DNA of 64,000 nucleotides from Bog-159 sp049511415 (lineage in GTDB: Bacteria > Acidobacteriota > Terriglobia > Bryobacterales > Bryobacteraceae), in assembly GCA_049511415.1 (NCBI GenBank), contig JBEKYC010000019.1:1-64000 (forward strand), read 5' to 3'. A model generated the notes under the pieces. The model was not told where the DNA came from. It made no database searches and saw nothing but the letters and a program-made list of their open reading frames with translations. Shown here piece by piece: positions 1 through 8,996 of this stretch (the stretch's first letter is position 1; the number at the start of each line of letters is the position of its first letter). The translations under genes and the position numbers were made by a program.

Positions 1-206
1 ACCTGCGCTTCCTGTTCAGCCGGCAGCTTTCGGTGCTGGGGTCGTTTATGGGCACCATGGGCGAACTGCACCGGGCGCTGCAGTTTGTATTTCGGGGGCA
101 ATTGAAGCCCGTGATCGACCGGGCGTATCCGCTGGCTGAGATCCGCGCGGCGCACGAGCGGCTGGAGGGGAAGGAGCAGTTCGGGAAGGTGCTGGTGGTG
201 CCGTAA
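1..206 (+). CDS. Zinc-binding alcohol dehydrogenase / quinone oxidoreductase family, C-terminal end (partial)
   Basis: The frame beginning at base 3 is open for 67 codons and stops with TAA at 204-206; the start lies outside the window. The visible peptide carries the usual end of a medium-chain dehydrogenase: a helix after the Rossmann fold, then a segment reading roughly YPLAEIRAAHERLEGKEQFG, then GKVLVVP as last strand. In this family that tail is the AxxAHxxxExGxxxGKVVL signature. Substrate and zinc ligands cannot be judged from the fragment. It converges on the ntrX gene with only five bases between the stops. Confidence 0.8.
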   Translation, partial: LRFLFSRQLSVLGSFMGTMGELHRALQFVFRGQLKPVIDRAYPLAEIRAAHERLEGKEQFGKVLVVP

Positions 207-211
207 GACGG

Positions 212-1573
212 CTATTCTTTCGGCCCGATCCCCAGCGTCTTCATCTTGCGGTACAAGTTACTCCGCTCCAGCCCCAATAACTCGGCCGTGCGGGTGACAT
301 TGCCGCTGGTCTCCTCGAGCTTCTTCAGAATATACTCGCGCTCGACCGCTTCGCGCACTTCCGCCAGGCTGCCGAAGCGGTCCATGGGGCGCTCGGCCGG
401 GCGGCGGGTGACGTTCAAGGGGATGTGGCGGGCGTCCACGCGCACCTGGGGGTTTAAGATCACGATGCGCTCGATCATGTTACGCAATTCGCGCACGTTG
501 CCCGGCCAGTGATAATCCCGCAGCAGGGCGTAGGCTTCCGGAGTCAGTTCCTTGGGCTTGCGGCCGTAGGCGGTGGTGAATTCGCGCAGGAAATAATCGG
601 CCAGCAAGGGGACGTCCTCGCGGCGGTCGCGCAGCGGCGGCACATGAAACGGGATCACGTTCAGCCGATAAAACAGATCCTCGCGAAAGTTGCCGCGCTC
701 GATTTCTTCCTCCAGGTTCTTGTTGGTGGCGGCCACCACGCGCACATCCACTTGCACGGACGCGCCCGCGCCCACCGGCTCGAAGCGCTGCTCCTCCAGC
801 GCGCGCAGCACCTTGGCTTGCGTGCGCAGGCTCATGTCGCCCACTTCGTCCAGGAAAATCGTGCCGCCGTCGGCCTTCTGAAACTTGCCGGTCTTGGTTT
901 CGTGCGCGCTGGTGAAGCTGCCCTTGATGTGGCCGAACAGCTCGCTTTCGATCAACTCTTCCGGAATGGCGGCGCAGTTCACTTCCACGAACAGCTCGGG
1001 AGCGCGCGGGCTCATGGCATGCAGCGCGTGCGCCACCAGTTCCTTGCCGGTGCCGCTCTCGCCGTAGATCAGAACCCGGCCGTTGGTGCCGGCCATCAGT
1101 GCCAACTCGTGCCGCAGGGCCTTCATGGGCACGCTCTCGCCGATGATGCGATAGCGCGACTCGGTACCCTCTTTCAGGCGGCTGTTTTCGATCTGCAGGC
1201 GGCGGTGCTCCAGGGCGTTCTTGGCCACCACGGAAATCTTCTGGATGGTCAGGGGCTTTTCCAGAAAATCGAAGGCGCCCAGCTTGGTGGCCTTGACCGC
1301 GGTCTCGATATTGCCATGGCCGGAGATCATCACGACGACGGGCCGGTCCGGAAAGGGAGTCTCCTGAATGCGCGCGAGCGCTTCCATGCCGTCCATCCCG
1401 GGCAGCCAGACATCCAGCAGCAACAATTCGCAGGACTGGCGGCCCAGGTATTCCAGACACTCTTCGCCGCTGGCCACGGCATGCGCTTCGTATCCCTCAT
1501 CTTCGAGCACGCCGCTGAGCGACCGGCGAATGTCCGGCTCATCATCGACGATCAGGATGCGGGCGGGTTTCAT
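212..1573 (-). CDS. ntrX: NtrC-family sigma-54-dependent response regulator (NtrX-like)
   Basis: A 453-residue three-domain regulator. Residues 1-120 form a receiver with the acidic pair D10/D11, phospho-acceptor D54 and a late KP. The AAA+ domain follows, with Walker A GESGTGKE at 171-178 and Walker B LDE at 241-243. A Fis-type helix-turn-helix lies at about 410-453. It overlaps the stop-side of the upstream kinase gene by 4 bp (ATGA), so the pair should be co-translated. The loop that contacts sigma-54, normally GAFTGA, reads GSFTSA at 218-223. The central Phe and Thr are kept, but the final Gly is replaced by Ser. Family knowledge: NtrX acts in nitrogen/redox or envelope responses; the targets here are unknown. 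The NtrX rather than NtrC label comes from the NtrY-like partner. Confidence 0.9.
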   Translation of the reverse strand: MKPARILIVDDEPDIRRSLSGVLEDEGYEAHAVASGEECLEYLGRQSCELLLLDVWLPGMDGMEALARIQETPFPDRPVVVMISGHGNIETAVKATKLGAFDFLEKPLTIQKISVVAKNALEHRRLQIENSRLKEGTESRYRIIGESVPMKALRHELALMAGTNGRVLIYGESGTGKELVAHALHAMSPRAPELFVEVNCAAIPEELIESELFGHIKGSFTSAHETKTGKFQKADGGTIFLDEVGDMSLRTQAKVLRALEEQRFEPVGAGASVQVDVRVVAATNKNLEEEIERGNFREDLFYRLNVIPFHVPPLRDRREDVPLLADYFLREFTTAYGRKPKELTPEAYALLRDYHWPGNVRELRNMIERIVILNPQVRVDARHIPLNVTRRPAERPMDRFGSLAEVREAVEREYILKKLEETSGNVTRTAELLGLERSNLYRKMKTLGIGPKE

Positions 1574-3672
1574 GCGCGCGCCACTTCCGGCTTCAGCCCG
1601 GAATCGCCATTCTCGGAGTCCACCAGGGCCGGCATCTCGATGGTGAAGCGCGCTCCGGCCGGTTGGTTATCCTCCACGCGGATCTGCGCGCCATGGTCGG
1701 CGAGGATGTGGTTGACGATAGCCAGGCCCAGGCCGGTGCCGCGGCCCTTGGTGGAGAAATAGGGTAGAAACAGCTTCTCCTTCTCCTCGGTGGAGATGCC
1801 ACAGCCGGTATCGGCGATCACCAATTCGACGGTTTCGGCCGCGCCGGCCTGCGTCGTGATCAGCAGCCGTTTCACGAGTGATTCCTGCATCGCCTCCGCG
1901 GCATTATCCACCAGGTTGACGACTACGCGTTGGAACTGTTCCTTGTCGATATTCACCGGAGGCAGATCCGGGGTGAGTTGCACGCGCATGTCGACATCGT
2001 CCAAGCGGCCCTGGAACACCGCCAAAGCGCGTTCCACCACTTCGTTCAGGTCGCTGCGCACGGGTTGCGCGGCGGGAAAGCGGGCGAACTGCGAGAACTC
2101 ATCCACCAGCGTTTTCACCGATTCCACCGAGCGCGTAATGGTGTCGGCGCATTCGTGCAGAATGAGGCTATTTTCGGGCGGAATCTGCAGGCGGTCCAAC
2201 TGGCGGCTCATGCGTTCCGCCGACAGCGCCATGGGGGTGAGCGGATTCTTGATTTCGTGCGCCACGCGGCGCGCCACTTCGTGCCAGGCGGCGGCCTTCT
2301 GCGCGCGCAGCAATTCGCTGGTATCCTCCATGACGATCACGAAGCCGGATGTCAGCTTCTCCTCGAGCGCGGAAACGGTCACGGCCAGGTGCATGGTGCG
2401 GCCGTTGGCCTGCATTTCGAGCTGGCGGGAGGAGAGGCCGGTGCGGCGCGCGCGCTTCATCAGGTATTTGATTTCGGCCGTGTCTTCGCGCGAGAACAGA
2501 TCCTCCAGACGCGTGGCGCTAGTCACGTGCGCGTCGGGGAACATGCTGGCCAGGGCGCGATTCACGCGCCGGATGTAACCGTCGGCGCCGATGGAGATGA
2601 CCCCCGTGGGGATGCTTTCCAAAATGGCTTCGGTGAAGCGGCGGCGGGCGTCGAGTTCCTGGCCGTTGGCCTCCAGCTCGCGGGTCATTTCGTTGAAGCC
2701 GCGCACCAGGCTGGCCAGCTCGTCGATGGCGCGGACCTGCACGCGATGCTTCAGGTTGCCCTTGCTCACTTCGCCGGCGGCGTGCAGCAGGGCGGTGATC
2801 GGCGTGCTGATCTGCTTGGACAGGAACAGAGCGATCCAGGTGGCCACGAACAGCACGAACAACGTGATCATGGCCATGAACAGCAGATAAAACGTGCGCA
2901 CGTTGCGGCGCGAACGAGCCAGTTCGTTGAAGGCACGGACGGACTTGTCGATCTCCTTCTGCTTTTCGACAAAATTGATGGGCACGCGCGAGGCCAGTTC
3001 CACGGTGCCTTTCACGGCGCCGTCCACTTCCACGGCGTGTCGCGCGATCACGGTTTGGTTTCCCGCCGGTCGTATAGGATAGCTTCCCACCGCTTCGAGC
3101 GGTGTGTCTCCGGTAACCGGAACGATGGCTGCGGCGGCCAGATCCTGATCTTTGGCGAAACGCTCCAGAAAGCCCGGGGTCTTGATGCCGCGCTCCAGCA
3201 ACAGGGCGGTCTCGGGTTGAGACGCCAATAGCGCGGCCTGCAGTTCGGCTTCGTCCCGCAGTTCTTTTTGCAGCGTCTCGGAGATCTGCACGAAGGTGTT
3301 GCTGGTGTCTTCCACCGGCTGGCTGAACCACTTATCCAGGTTGCGGTTCAGGACCTCGTAACTGAACAGCACCAGGAACAGCGCCGGAGTGATGCTGATG
3401 GCCACCGCCCCCAGCACCAGCTTGGTCTGGATGCGCGAACCTTCCCGGCCGCTGCGCCGGTCGATATACAGCTTCACGATGGTGCGCACCAGCATGAAGC
3501 CGAGCGTCACCATCAAGACAAAAATCAGGCTGGAGATGGCCCAGAAGATGAAGGTTTGTTGCGGGTCGGCGGGTCCGTATTTGCCGAAGTTCAAGGAACC
3601 CTGCCACACGACGAGGGCTACCGAAATCGCCAGCAGGACGATGCCGCAGCCGTAAAGGATTCGCTTGCGCAC
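1570..3672 (-). CDS. ntrY: NtrY-like membrane sensor histidine kinase
   Basis: A 700-residue kinase. Hydrophobic segments at about 9-25, 41-66, 84-106 and 269-293 give an NtrY-style multi-pass N-terminus with a periplasmic region at roughly 107-268. A HAMP linker (about 295-345) and a PAS domain (about 346-455) follow. The H box holds the autophosphorylated histidine at H472 in a HEIKNPLTP motif. The HATPase domain ends with a clear G2 box, GTGLGLAIV. Length and domain order match the NtrY family. It is first in a two-gene operon with ntrX. The ATG is preceded on the minus strand by an A/T-rich stretch and no strong Shine-Dalgarno motif is visible. Confidence 0.9.
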   Translation of the reverse strand: MRKRILYGCGIVLLAISVALVVWQGSLNFGKYGPADPQQTFIFWAISSLIFVLMVTLGFMLVRTIVKLYIDRRSGREGSRIQTKLVLGAVAISITPALFLVLFSYEVLNRNLDKWFSQPVEDTSNTFVQISETLQKELRDEAELQAALLASQPETALLLERGIKTPGFLERFAKDQDLAAAAIVPVTGDTPLEAVGSYPIRPAGNQTVIARHAVEVDGAVKGTVELASRVPINFVEKQKEIDKSVRAFNELARSRRNVRTFYLLFMAMITLFVLFVATWIALFLSKQISTPITALLHAAGEVSKGNLKHRVQVRAIDELASLVRGFNEMTRELEANGQELDARRRFTEAILESIPTGVISIGADGYIRRVNRALASMFPDAHVTSATRLEDLFSREDTAEIKYLMKRARRTGLSSRQLEMQANGRTMHLAVTVSALEEKLTSGFVIVMEDTSELLRAQKAAAWHEVARRVAHEIKNPLTPMALSAERMSRQLDRLQIPPENSLILHECADTITRSVESVKTLVDEFSQFARFPAAQPVRSDLNEVVERALAVFQGRLDDVDMRVQLTPDLPPVNIDKEQFQRVVVNLVDNAAEAMQESLVKRLLITTQAGAAETVELVIADTGCGISTEEKEKLFLPYFSTKGRGTGLGLAIVNHILADHGAQIRVEDNQPAGARFTIEMPALVDSENGDSGLKPEVARA

Positions 3673-3691
3673 CTCTTCAAATTATAGAGGA

Positions 3692-4249
3692 CTATTCCGG
3701 GCCCCCGGCTGTGCGCAGCCCGAGGAGCCACGCCAGTTCGGCGCGCTTGCGGCGGCGATACCAGGCTAGAAACGCGAAGAAGGCGATCGAAATAGCGACG
3801 ACGATCAGCCATGTGGACAACCCCGGGCCCTGCCACGAGTGCCCATGGATCCAGGTGAAGCAGAAGGCGATTTCGCAGATAAACAGGCCGCCGCCGAACC
3901 AAGTTGCGGCGAGTTTCGCGCGGCAATCGCGAATCAGCAATTCCACGAACGCGCCGGTGTCCATGGCCGGCGGCGACCACAGGCCGCGGCTGACTACCAG
4001 TCGAAAGACCCACGCGATGGCAATGAAAAGCCACGTAGCGCCGGCCAGCAGCAGCATATCCGGACGCGGGGAACGCGCGGCCAGGAGGGTCGCGCCGCCG
4101 CCGATCACGACCGTCACCAGGATATCGCCGGCCAGCATGATGCGCATGAAGCGCGATTGACGTGCCACGCGCCGCCGCAAGTCCGCCGGCACGGCTGTTT
4201 CGGATTGCCAGGCGCCGCGCCACTGTTCCAGTTCCGTATCCGGGTTCAT
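3692..4249 (-). CDS. Membrane protein of unknown function, coupled to an ECF sigma factor
   Basis: 185 residues starting at an ATG whose first bases overlap the sigma gene's stop (ATGA at 4246-4249), so a longer upstream reading is unnecessary. The N-terminal 30 residues are soluble and Trp/Arg-rich. Hydrophobic stretches follow at roughly 33-52, 62-82, 108-128 and 138-158, so about four membrane helices are expected, with a basic C-terminus. The position directly after an ECF sigma gene, together with a short cytoplasmic N-terminal segment, suggests an anti-sigma-like regulator. No zinc-binding HxxxCxxC motif is visible, so this stays inference. Confidence 0.65.
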   Translation of the reverse strand: MNPDTELEQWRGAWQSETAVPADLRRRVARQSRFMRIMLAGDILVTVVIGGGATLLAARSPRPDMLLLAGATWLFIAIAWVFRLVVSRGLWSPPAMDTGAFVELLIRDCRAKLAATWFGGGLFICEIAFCFTWIHGHSWQGPGLSTWLIVVAISIAFFAFLAWYRRRKRAELAWLLGLRTAGGPE

Positions 4250-4797
4250 TTGCGATTCTCCAATGCCTCGCGCAACAATTGACGGGCACGGCTCAAACGC
4301 GCGCCCACGTTGCTTTCCGAGATGCCCAGCACTTCCGCGATCTCCGCATATCCCAATCCTTCGAGCGTCAGGGTGATCGCCTGGCGGTAGATGACCGGCA
4401 GATCGTGGACGGCGCGGCGCAGGCGCGCGGCGGATTGCTCGCGGGCCAGTCCGCATTCCGGATCGGGCGTGGGATCGGGCGCGTCGATCGCCGCGCCGGC
4501 CGCCGGAAACCGCTCGCGATTGCGCGCCAGAAAAGCAATGGCGCGATTGTGCGCGATGCGATACACGAATGTGCGCGCGGCGCATTGCCCGCGGAAGCCC
4601 GGCAGTGCCCGCCAGGCCGCCATGGCGATCTCCTGCAACAGGTCGTCGCGATCGCTGGGCGTGTTGGTGAAACTGGCGGCCAGGCGCGCGAGGCCCGGCC
4701 CGTTTTCAGCCAACAGCCGGTCGAACTCGTGCTCCAGAGTGGCGCGATCCAAAGTGATGGCCAGCCCCATGTCAGTCAGGGCGGCGTCAGTCTCCAT
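4246..4797 (-). CDS. RNA polymerase ECF-type sigma-70 factor
   Basis: About 183 residues with sigma region 2 (DRDDLLQEIAMAAWRAL, then FRGQCAARTFVYRIAHNRA) and region 4 (LPVIYRQAITLTLEGLGYAEIA, then ISESNVGARLSRARQLL). I chose the ATG at 4797, which overlaps the end of the ABC permease gene by 11 bp. An ATG at 4833 is possible but would overlap the permease by 47 bp, and one at 4770 lies just after the permease stop. The arrangement ATPase-permease-sigma-membrane protein on the minus strand looks like one transcript. The sigma factor may therefore control the exporter genes or respond to them (inference). Confidence 0.85.
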   Translation of the reverse strand: METDAALTDMGLAITLDRATLEHEFDRLLAENGPGLARLAASFTNTPSDRDDLLQEIAMAAWRALPGFRGQCAARTFVYRIAHNRAIAFLARNRERFPAAGAAIDAPDPTPDPECGLAREQSAARLRRAVHDLPVIYRQAITLTLEGLGYAEIAEVLGISESNVGARLSRARQLLREALENRK

Positions 4798-5527
4798 AAA
4801 CGATTGCATCACGCTGCAAGCGGCTGGCGGCAACTTCCACGATCATGAGGGCCAAGGCGCCCGTAAAACAGCCTAGCGCGGCGGTCTGCGCGAACGGGAC
4901 CGCTCCGCCATTCATCCATCGTTCGAGTTGTAATTGTTGTCCCAGCACGGGCAGCACCGTCAGCCATACGCGCGCCGCAGGCGGATGGAATACCTGAAAC
5001 ATGCCCGCGAGCATGGGAAGAAAGATCAGCATGGAAAGATAATTCTGCGCTTCCTTGACGGCGCGGCACTCGGTGGAAATCAGCAGTTGCAGCGCCGCCG
5101 CCAACAGCGCCAGGGGCAGTACCGCGGCAGCCGCTGCCAGCATGGGCCGGGGCGCGTGCAAAACGACCGCGAACCCCAGCAGATTGACGACCACCCCGGC
5201 CGCCGAAAACAGGCTGACCGCCAGCCATTTGCCGACGACGATATCGCGGCGCGCGATGGGATTCAGCAATAACGGCAGCAGCGAACGGCGTTCACGCTCG
5301 CCGGCCACCGTATCCATGGCTACGTTCATGCCGCCGGCAAAGGCCGATACCAGCGTGAAGACCGACATCATGCCGATCAGCACGGCGTCCACGCGGGTGG
5401 CGAGCGACACCATGAAGACGACGGCGGGACCCATCAGCGCGTAGAGCGACGACGAGACGATGCTGCGCCGGTCGCGCCAATTGTCGGCGATTTCCTTGCG
5501 GGCGATGATGAACGACTGACTCAGCAT
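4787..5527 (-). CDS. ABC-2 type transporter permease
   Basis: 246 residues. The chosen ATG overlaps the ATPase stop by 7 bp (ATGCTGA). An N-terminal amphipathic stretch (RKEIADNWRDRR) is typical of ABC-2 permeases of the NatB/YhaP type. It is followed by about six hydrophobic segments, and the central loop contains a conserved-looking ERERRSLLPLLLNP element. This loop, an E-R-E/K-x-G/R-x-LxxLL-like motif before 'SRxxIxxGK', is shared by Na+/drug ABC-2 exporters. It works with the ATPase encoded just upstream. The exported substrate cannot be deduced. Confidence 0.85.
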   Translation of the reverse strand: MLSQSFIIARKEIADNWRDRRSIVSSSLYALMGPAVVFMVSLATRVDAVLIGMMSVFTLVSAFAGGMNVAMDTVAGERERRSLLPLLLNPIARRDIVVGKWLAVSLFSAAGVVVNLLGFAVVLHAPRPMLAAAAAVLPLALLAAALQLLISTECRAVKEAQNYLSMLIFLPMLAGMFQVFHPPAARVWLTVLPVLGQQLQLERWMNGGAVPFAQTAALGCFTGALALMIVEVAASRLQRDAIVYGD

Positions 5528-6222
5528 ATACTGACCTCCGGTGTACCGGTTAGTTTTACAAAAGCTTCTTCCAGCGAAACGCTGCCGGTTTCCGAACACA
5601 ATGTATCCGGCGTGCCCTCCGACACGAGGCTCCCGCGATGCATGATGACCACCCGGTCGCAGACGGCACGCACCTCTTCCAGCATGTGACTGGAGAGCAG
5701 GATGCAGGCGCCGGCATCCCGCTCGCGGCGCAGGAAATCGCGCAGCGCGCGCACCGAGTGTATGTCGAGCGCATTGGCCGGCTCGTCCAGCACCAGGTTG
5801 CGCGGCGCATGTACGATGGCGCGTGCCAGCGCGGATCGCGTACGTTCCCCTTGCGAAAGGCGCGCGGCCAGCCGATCGGCGATGTCTTCCAGACCGAGCG
5901 TCCCCAGCACGTCGGCCACGCGGCTCTTGAGCGCCGCGGCCGTAACTCCGCGCAGCCTGCCAAAATATTCCAGGTTTTCGCGGACGGTCAGGCGGGCGTA
6001 CAAACCGGTATGGTCGAGCAGCGCGCCCAGTTGGCCGCGATCCGCGGTAACGGCGCCCGATTCCGCTTCGAGCACGCCGCAGATCATGCGCAGAGTGGTG
6101 GTCTTGCCCGCGCCGTTGGCGCCCAGGAGACCCGTAATGGCTCCGTCCGGCGCCGTGAACGACAGGCCGCTCACCACGGGCCGGCCGTCGAAGCTTTTGC
6201 TGAGGTTTTGAACTTGTATCAT
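5521..6222 (-). CDS. ABC transporter ATP-binding protein (NatA/CcmA type)
   Basis: 233 residues from the ATG at 6222 (MIQVQNLSKSF...). Walker A is GANGAGKTT at 34-42. The signature is degenerate (LSQGERTRSALARA, about 122-135). Walker B is LVLDEPANALD with the switch histidine in SSHMLEEV. The ALD variant after DEPAN, rather than TGLD, and the short chain are typical of small exporter ATPases. A longer reading frame upstream to 7170 is an antisense shadow of the TPR gene. It is the first gene of the ATPase-permease-sigma operon and lies head-to-head with the TPR gene (42 bp apart), so the two promoters must overlap. Confidence 0.88.
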   Translation of the reverse strand: MIQVQNLSKSFDGRPVVSGLSFTAPDGAITGLLGANGAGKTTTLRMICGVLEAESGAVTADRGQLGALLDHTGLYARLTVRENLEYFGRLRGVTAAALKSRVADVLGTLGLEDIADRLAARLSQGERTRSALARAIVHAPRNLVLDEPANALDIHSVRALRDFLRRERDAGACILLSSHMLEEVRAVCDRVVIMHRGSLVSEGTPDTLCSETGSVSLEEAFVKLTGTPEVSIC

Positions 6223-6264
6223 GTCTTTCGCTGGTATAGTCCGGTGCGCGGAGAATTCCTTACA

Positions 6265-7431
6265 ATGAATTTGGTGACAGCGGCAACTCGCATCGGCATT
6301 CTGGCTTCCGTGGCACTGTCGTTGTGCGGGCCAGGCGCAGGGGAGACAGCCGATGCGCACCTGGGCAAGGGTTACGACGCGTTGAAGCTGGAGCGCTACG
6401 AGGAGGCCGTGCGCGAGTTCCGCGCGGCGCTGCGCATCGATCCGAAGCTGGTGATGCGCGCGCAGTTTCCGCTGGGCGTGGCGCTGTTTGAGATGAAGCA
6501 AACCGCTGAGGCGCGGCGCGAATTTGAAGCTGTGCGGCGCGCGGCGGGCGACCAGCCCAACGTCGCCTATTACCTGGGGCGGCTCGACCTCATGGATCAG
6601 AATTACGCGGCGGCAGTGCGCAATTTCACGAAGGCCATGACGCGGCCGCCGTTTCCCGATACCGCTTATTATCTGGGCCAGGCATGCTTCAAACAGGGGG
6701 ATCTGGCGGGAGCCGAGAAGTGGTTGCGGGAAGCCGCCGGCGCCAACCCGCGCGATCCATTGGCCCCGTATCAATTGGGCCTGGTGTATCGCAAGCTGGG
6801 CCGCGAGGCGGACGCCAAGGAAGCGTTCGCGCAATCGGCCGAACTGCGCCAGCGCGACACCGGCGAAAGCGCACTGCGCACGGAGTGCGCGCAGAAGCTC
6901 GATAGCGGACCTCGCGATGAAGCGCGCGCGCTGTGCCAGCGACTCTATGATCCGGATGACGCCACGCGGCTCGCCAAGCTGGGCACCATCTACGGCGAGC
7001 ACGGCGATCTGGAGGACGCCCTGCCGGCCCTGCGGCGCGCCGCGGAACTGGAGCCGCAAGCGCCGCAGATGCAGTACAACCTGGCGTACACCTATTTTCG
7101 AATGGGCCGGTTCGCGGAGGCGCGCACGCCGATTGCCAAAGCCGTTGAGCGATGGCCCGATATCTTCCAATTGAATGCGCTCTACGGCGCCGTTTTAGCC
7201 CGATTGGGCGAAGACGATGCAGCGCACGAAGTCCTCCTTCGCGCGCACCAGCAGAATTCACAGGATCAGGGCACGTCCACCTTGCTCTACGGAATTGCCA
7301 TGCGCCTGGCGCGGGCCAATCTGGCCGCGGACCGCAAGGCCGATGCCGTCCGGTTCTTCCAGGAAGCCGCCGGGCTGCGGCCCAACGATCCCGAGGCCCA
7401 AGCAGGCTTGGCCGCCGCGCGTCAGAAATAA
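6265..7431 (+). CDS. Secreted TPR-repeat protein
   Basis: 388 residues starting at ATG 6265. A short hydrophobic leader (TRIGILASVALSLC, followed by a small-residue GPGAG) looks like a signal peptide, possibly ending near the Cys. The rest is a series of about eight 34-residue TPR units. Characteristic pairs are seen at GKGYDALKLERYEEAVREF, YYLGRLDLMDQNYAAAVRNF, YQLGLVYRKLGREADAKEAF and YNLAYTYFRMGRFAEA. No catalytic domain is seen, so a scaffold role in the periplasm or at the membrane is likely. A much longer upstream extension of this frame is antisense to the ABC ATPase and was rejected. Confidence 0.82.
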   Translation: MNLVTAATRIGILASVALSLCGPGAGETADAHLGKGYDALKLERYEEAVREFRAALRIDPKLVMRAQFPLGVALFEMKQTAEARREFEAVRRAAGDQPNVAYYLGRLDLMDQNYAAAVRNFTKAMTRPPFPDTAYYLGQACFKQGDLAGAEKWLREAAGANPRDPLAPYQLGLVYRKLGREADAKEAFAQSAELRQRDTGESALRTECAQKLDSGPRDEARALCQRLYDPDDATRLAKLGTIYGEHGDLEDALPALRRAAELEPQAPQMQYNLAYTYFRMGRFAEARTPIAKAVERWPDIFQLNALYGAVLARLGEDDAAHEVLLRAHQQNSQDQGTSTLLYGIAMRLARANLAADRKADAVRFFQEAAGLRPNDPEAQAGLAAARQK

Positions 7432-7497
7432 TCCTCAAACAAAAATATGAACGGTCGTGCCCTCCCGGCAGTCTTAGCTGATGGAACGACTTGATCA

Positions 7498-8046
7498 ATG
7501 ATAGAGGCTGTCGCCACGATCGCGTTTCCGGAGTCGAAGACGGCGGCGCGCGAGGCGCGGTTTGCGGACCTGGTGGCGCGTCAGTCGCGCTTCGTGTTCC
7601 GCGTGGCGTATGCGCTGTTGCGGAACGCGCACGACGCCGAGGACGCGGTGCAGGAGACGTTTCTGAAGCTGTATCGCGGCGGCGCGTGGGAGGCGATCGA
7701 GAACGAGCGGGCGTTTCTGGCGCGTGTGGCGTGGCGCGTGTCGGTGGATAAGCTGCGCAAAGTACGCCACGAGCCGCTCGATCCCCAGACGGTGCAGGGC
7801 GGTGCGAGTCCGGAAGACGCAGCGGTGACGGCGGATTGGAATGCAACCGTGCATCGTCTTGTGGATACTTTGCCGCCCGAACTGCGGCAGCCCCTGGCGC
7901 TTTCCACGGTGAACGAGTTGACTTCCCGCGAGATCGCAGAGGTGATGGGTATCGCGGAAGGCACCGTGCGCACGCGCATCATGCGGGCGCGCCAGATATT
8001 GAAGCAGAAGCTGGGGGAGTTGCAGGCAGGGCGCTATGGAAAATGA
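7498..8046 (+). CDS. ECF-type sigma-70 factor (RpoE-like)
   Basis: 182 residues. Region 2 includes FRVAYALLRNAHDAEDAVQETFLKLY, split here as FRVAYALLRNAHDAED and AVQETFLKLYRG. Region 4 contains LPPELRQPLALS, ELTSREIAEVMG and EGTVRTRIMRARQIL. The stop overlaps the next gene's start region by 11 bp, and the following three genes are spaced by a few bases or overlap. The four genes to 11344 therefore look like one translationally coupled operon. The sigma factor probably controls its own operon through the downstream membrane protein acting as anti-sigma (inference). Confidence 0.88.
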   Translation: MIEAVATIAFPESKTAAREARFADLVARQSRFVFRVAYALLRNAHDAEDAVQETFLKLYRGGAWEAIENERAFLARVAWRVSVDKLRKVRHEPLDPQTVQGGASPEDAAVTADWNATVHRLVDTLPPELRQPLALSTVNELTSREIAEVMGIAEGTVRTRIMRARQILKQKLGELQAGRYGK

Positions 8047-8494
8047 AGATGTAATTCTCGCGGAGGCGCTGGCGCAATATGCCAATGTAGAGCCGCTGGC
8101 CGGGCTGGAGCAGCGGGTGCTTCATCGGGTTCATGCTCACAACCGGCGGGGCGGCTGGTGGATGTGGCCGCTCGCGGCGGGTGCGGCGGTTGCTGGTCTG
8201 TGCGCCGTGCTGTGGGTGAGGACGACTCCGCAGACACTCAGCGTGCGCGTTGTCTCGCCGCGGCCGCCACAGATCGTGACTTTGCCGGCAGCGCCCAAAT
8301 CCGTAACGCGGCGCACGCTGCCAAAGCGGCGTGTGTTTCCGACGCCTGTGCCACTCACCGGCGAGGAACGCGCTTTGCTGGCGTTTGCGGTACATGCACC
8401 CGATGAGCTGATCGACTTGCATCGCCGTATGGAAGAACCGATCCAAATTGAGGAAATCAAAATCGCGCCGTTAGAGAGCGCCGATTTGAAATAA
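8036..8494 (+). CDS. Single-pass membrane protein, putative anti-sigma factor
   Basis: 152 residues with an N-terminal cytoplasmic segment of about 40 residues, one transmembrane helix (about 42-60, WWMWPLAAGAAVAGLCAVLW) and a Pro/Thr/Arg-rich periplasmic tail. Gene order immediately after an ECF sigma with 11-bp overlap, plus this topology, is the usual arrangement for an anti-sigma factor. The classical zinc anti-sigma motif is absent. I do not recognise a named family. Confidence 0.6.
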   Translation: MENEDVILAEALAQYANVEPLAGLEQRVLHRVHAHNRRGGWWMWPLAAGAAVAGLCAVLWVRTTPQTLSVRVVSPRPPQIVTLPAAPKSVTRRTLPKRRVFPTPVPLTGEERALLAFAVHAPDELIDLHRRMEEPIQIEEIKIAPLESADLK

Positions 8495-8501
8495 AGGAGC
8501 A

Positions 8502-8996
8502 ATGATGTTGAATCCAACGAAACTGACTCTATTTTGCGGACTGCTCGCATCCATGACTGGCATCTGCTTTGCGCAGGCCGAAAGTGCCAGATACTTTCAC
8601 CTCGACTTTGTGGTCAAAGAAGTCGACGCCGGGAAGGTGACTAACACCCGCCATTACTGGACGACCGTCGCGACCGGAGAGCATGGCGCCTGCAGCATCC
8701 GCACGGGGAGTAAGGTTCCCATCCCCGCCGACGCAAATGGCAGTTACACTTACCTCGATGTGGGTGTGAATATCGACTGCAGTAGGCCGGAAGAAGTGGA
8801 TGGCAACCTGGCGTTGGGTGTAAGTGCTGAGATTAGCAGCGCCGCGCCCTCGCAGAATCCGCCGTTGGTCCGCCAGAATAAATGGAATTCCAAGGTTATC
8901 GTGCCACTGAATAAGCCCACCATGCTGTTTTCGTCCGACGACCTGACATCCAAGGGCCAAATCCAGGTAGAACTGACTGCCACGCCAGTGAAATGA
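8502..8996 (+). CDS. Secreted protein of unknown function
   Basis: 164 residues. A consensus-like ribosome site AAAGGAG at 8493-8499 precedes two adjacent ATGs (8502 and 8505); spacing favours the second. The N-terminal 24 residues form a signal peptide ending near FAQA. The mature part is rich in beta-forming residues and contains two cysteines (GACSIRTG and VNIDCSRP) that could form a disulfide. The stop overlaps the ADOP permease start by 4 bp (ATGA). It has no recognised domain. The context suggests a periplasmic accessory of the ECF/permease operon. Confidence 0.7.
   Translation: MMLNPTKLTLFCGLLASMTGICFAQAESARYFHLDFVVKEVDAGKVTNTRHYWTTVATGEHGACSIRTGSKVPIPADANGSYTYLDVGVNIDCSRPEEVDGNLALGVSAEISSAAPSQNPPLVRQNKWNSKVIVPLNKPTMLFSSDDLTSKGQIQVELTATPVK

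Noticed and set aside
5521..7170. 549-residue reading containing the ABC ATPase with a long N-terminal extension
   Set aside because: The extension is antisense to the TPR gene. The natural ATPase start is the ATG at 6222.
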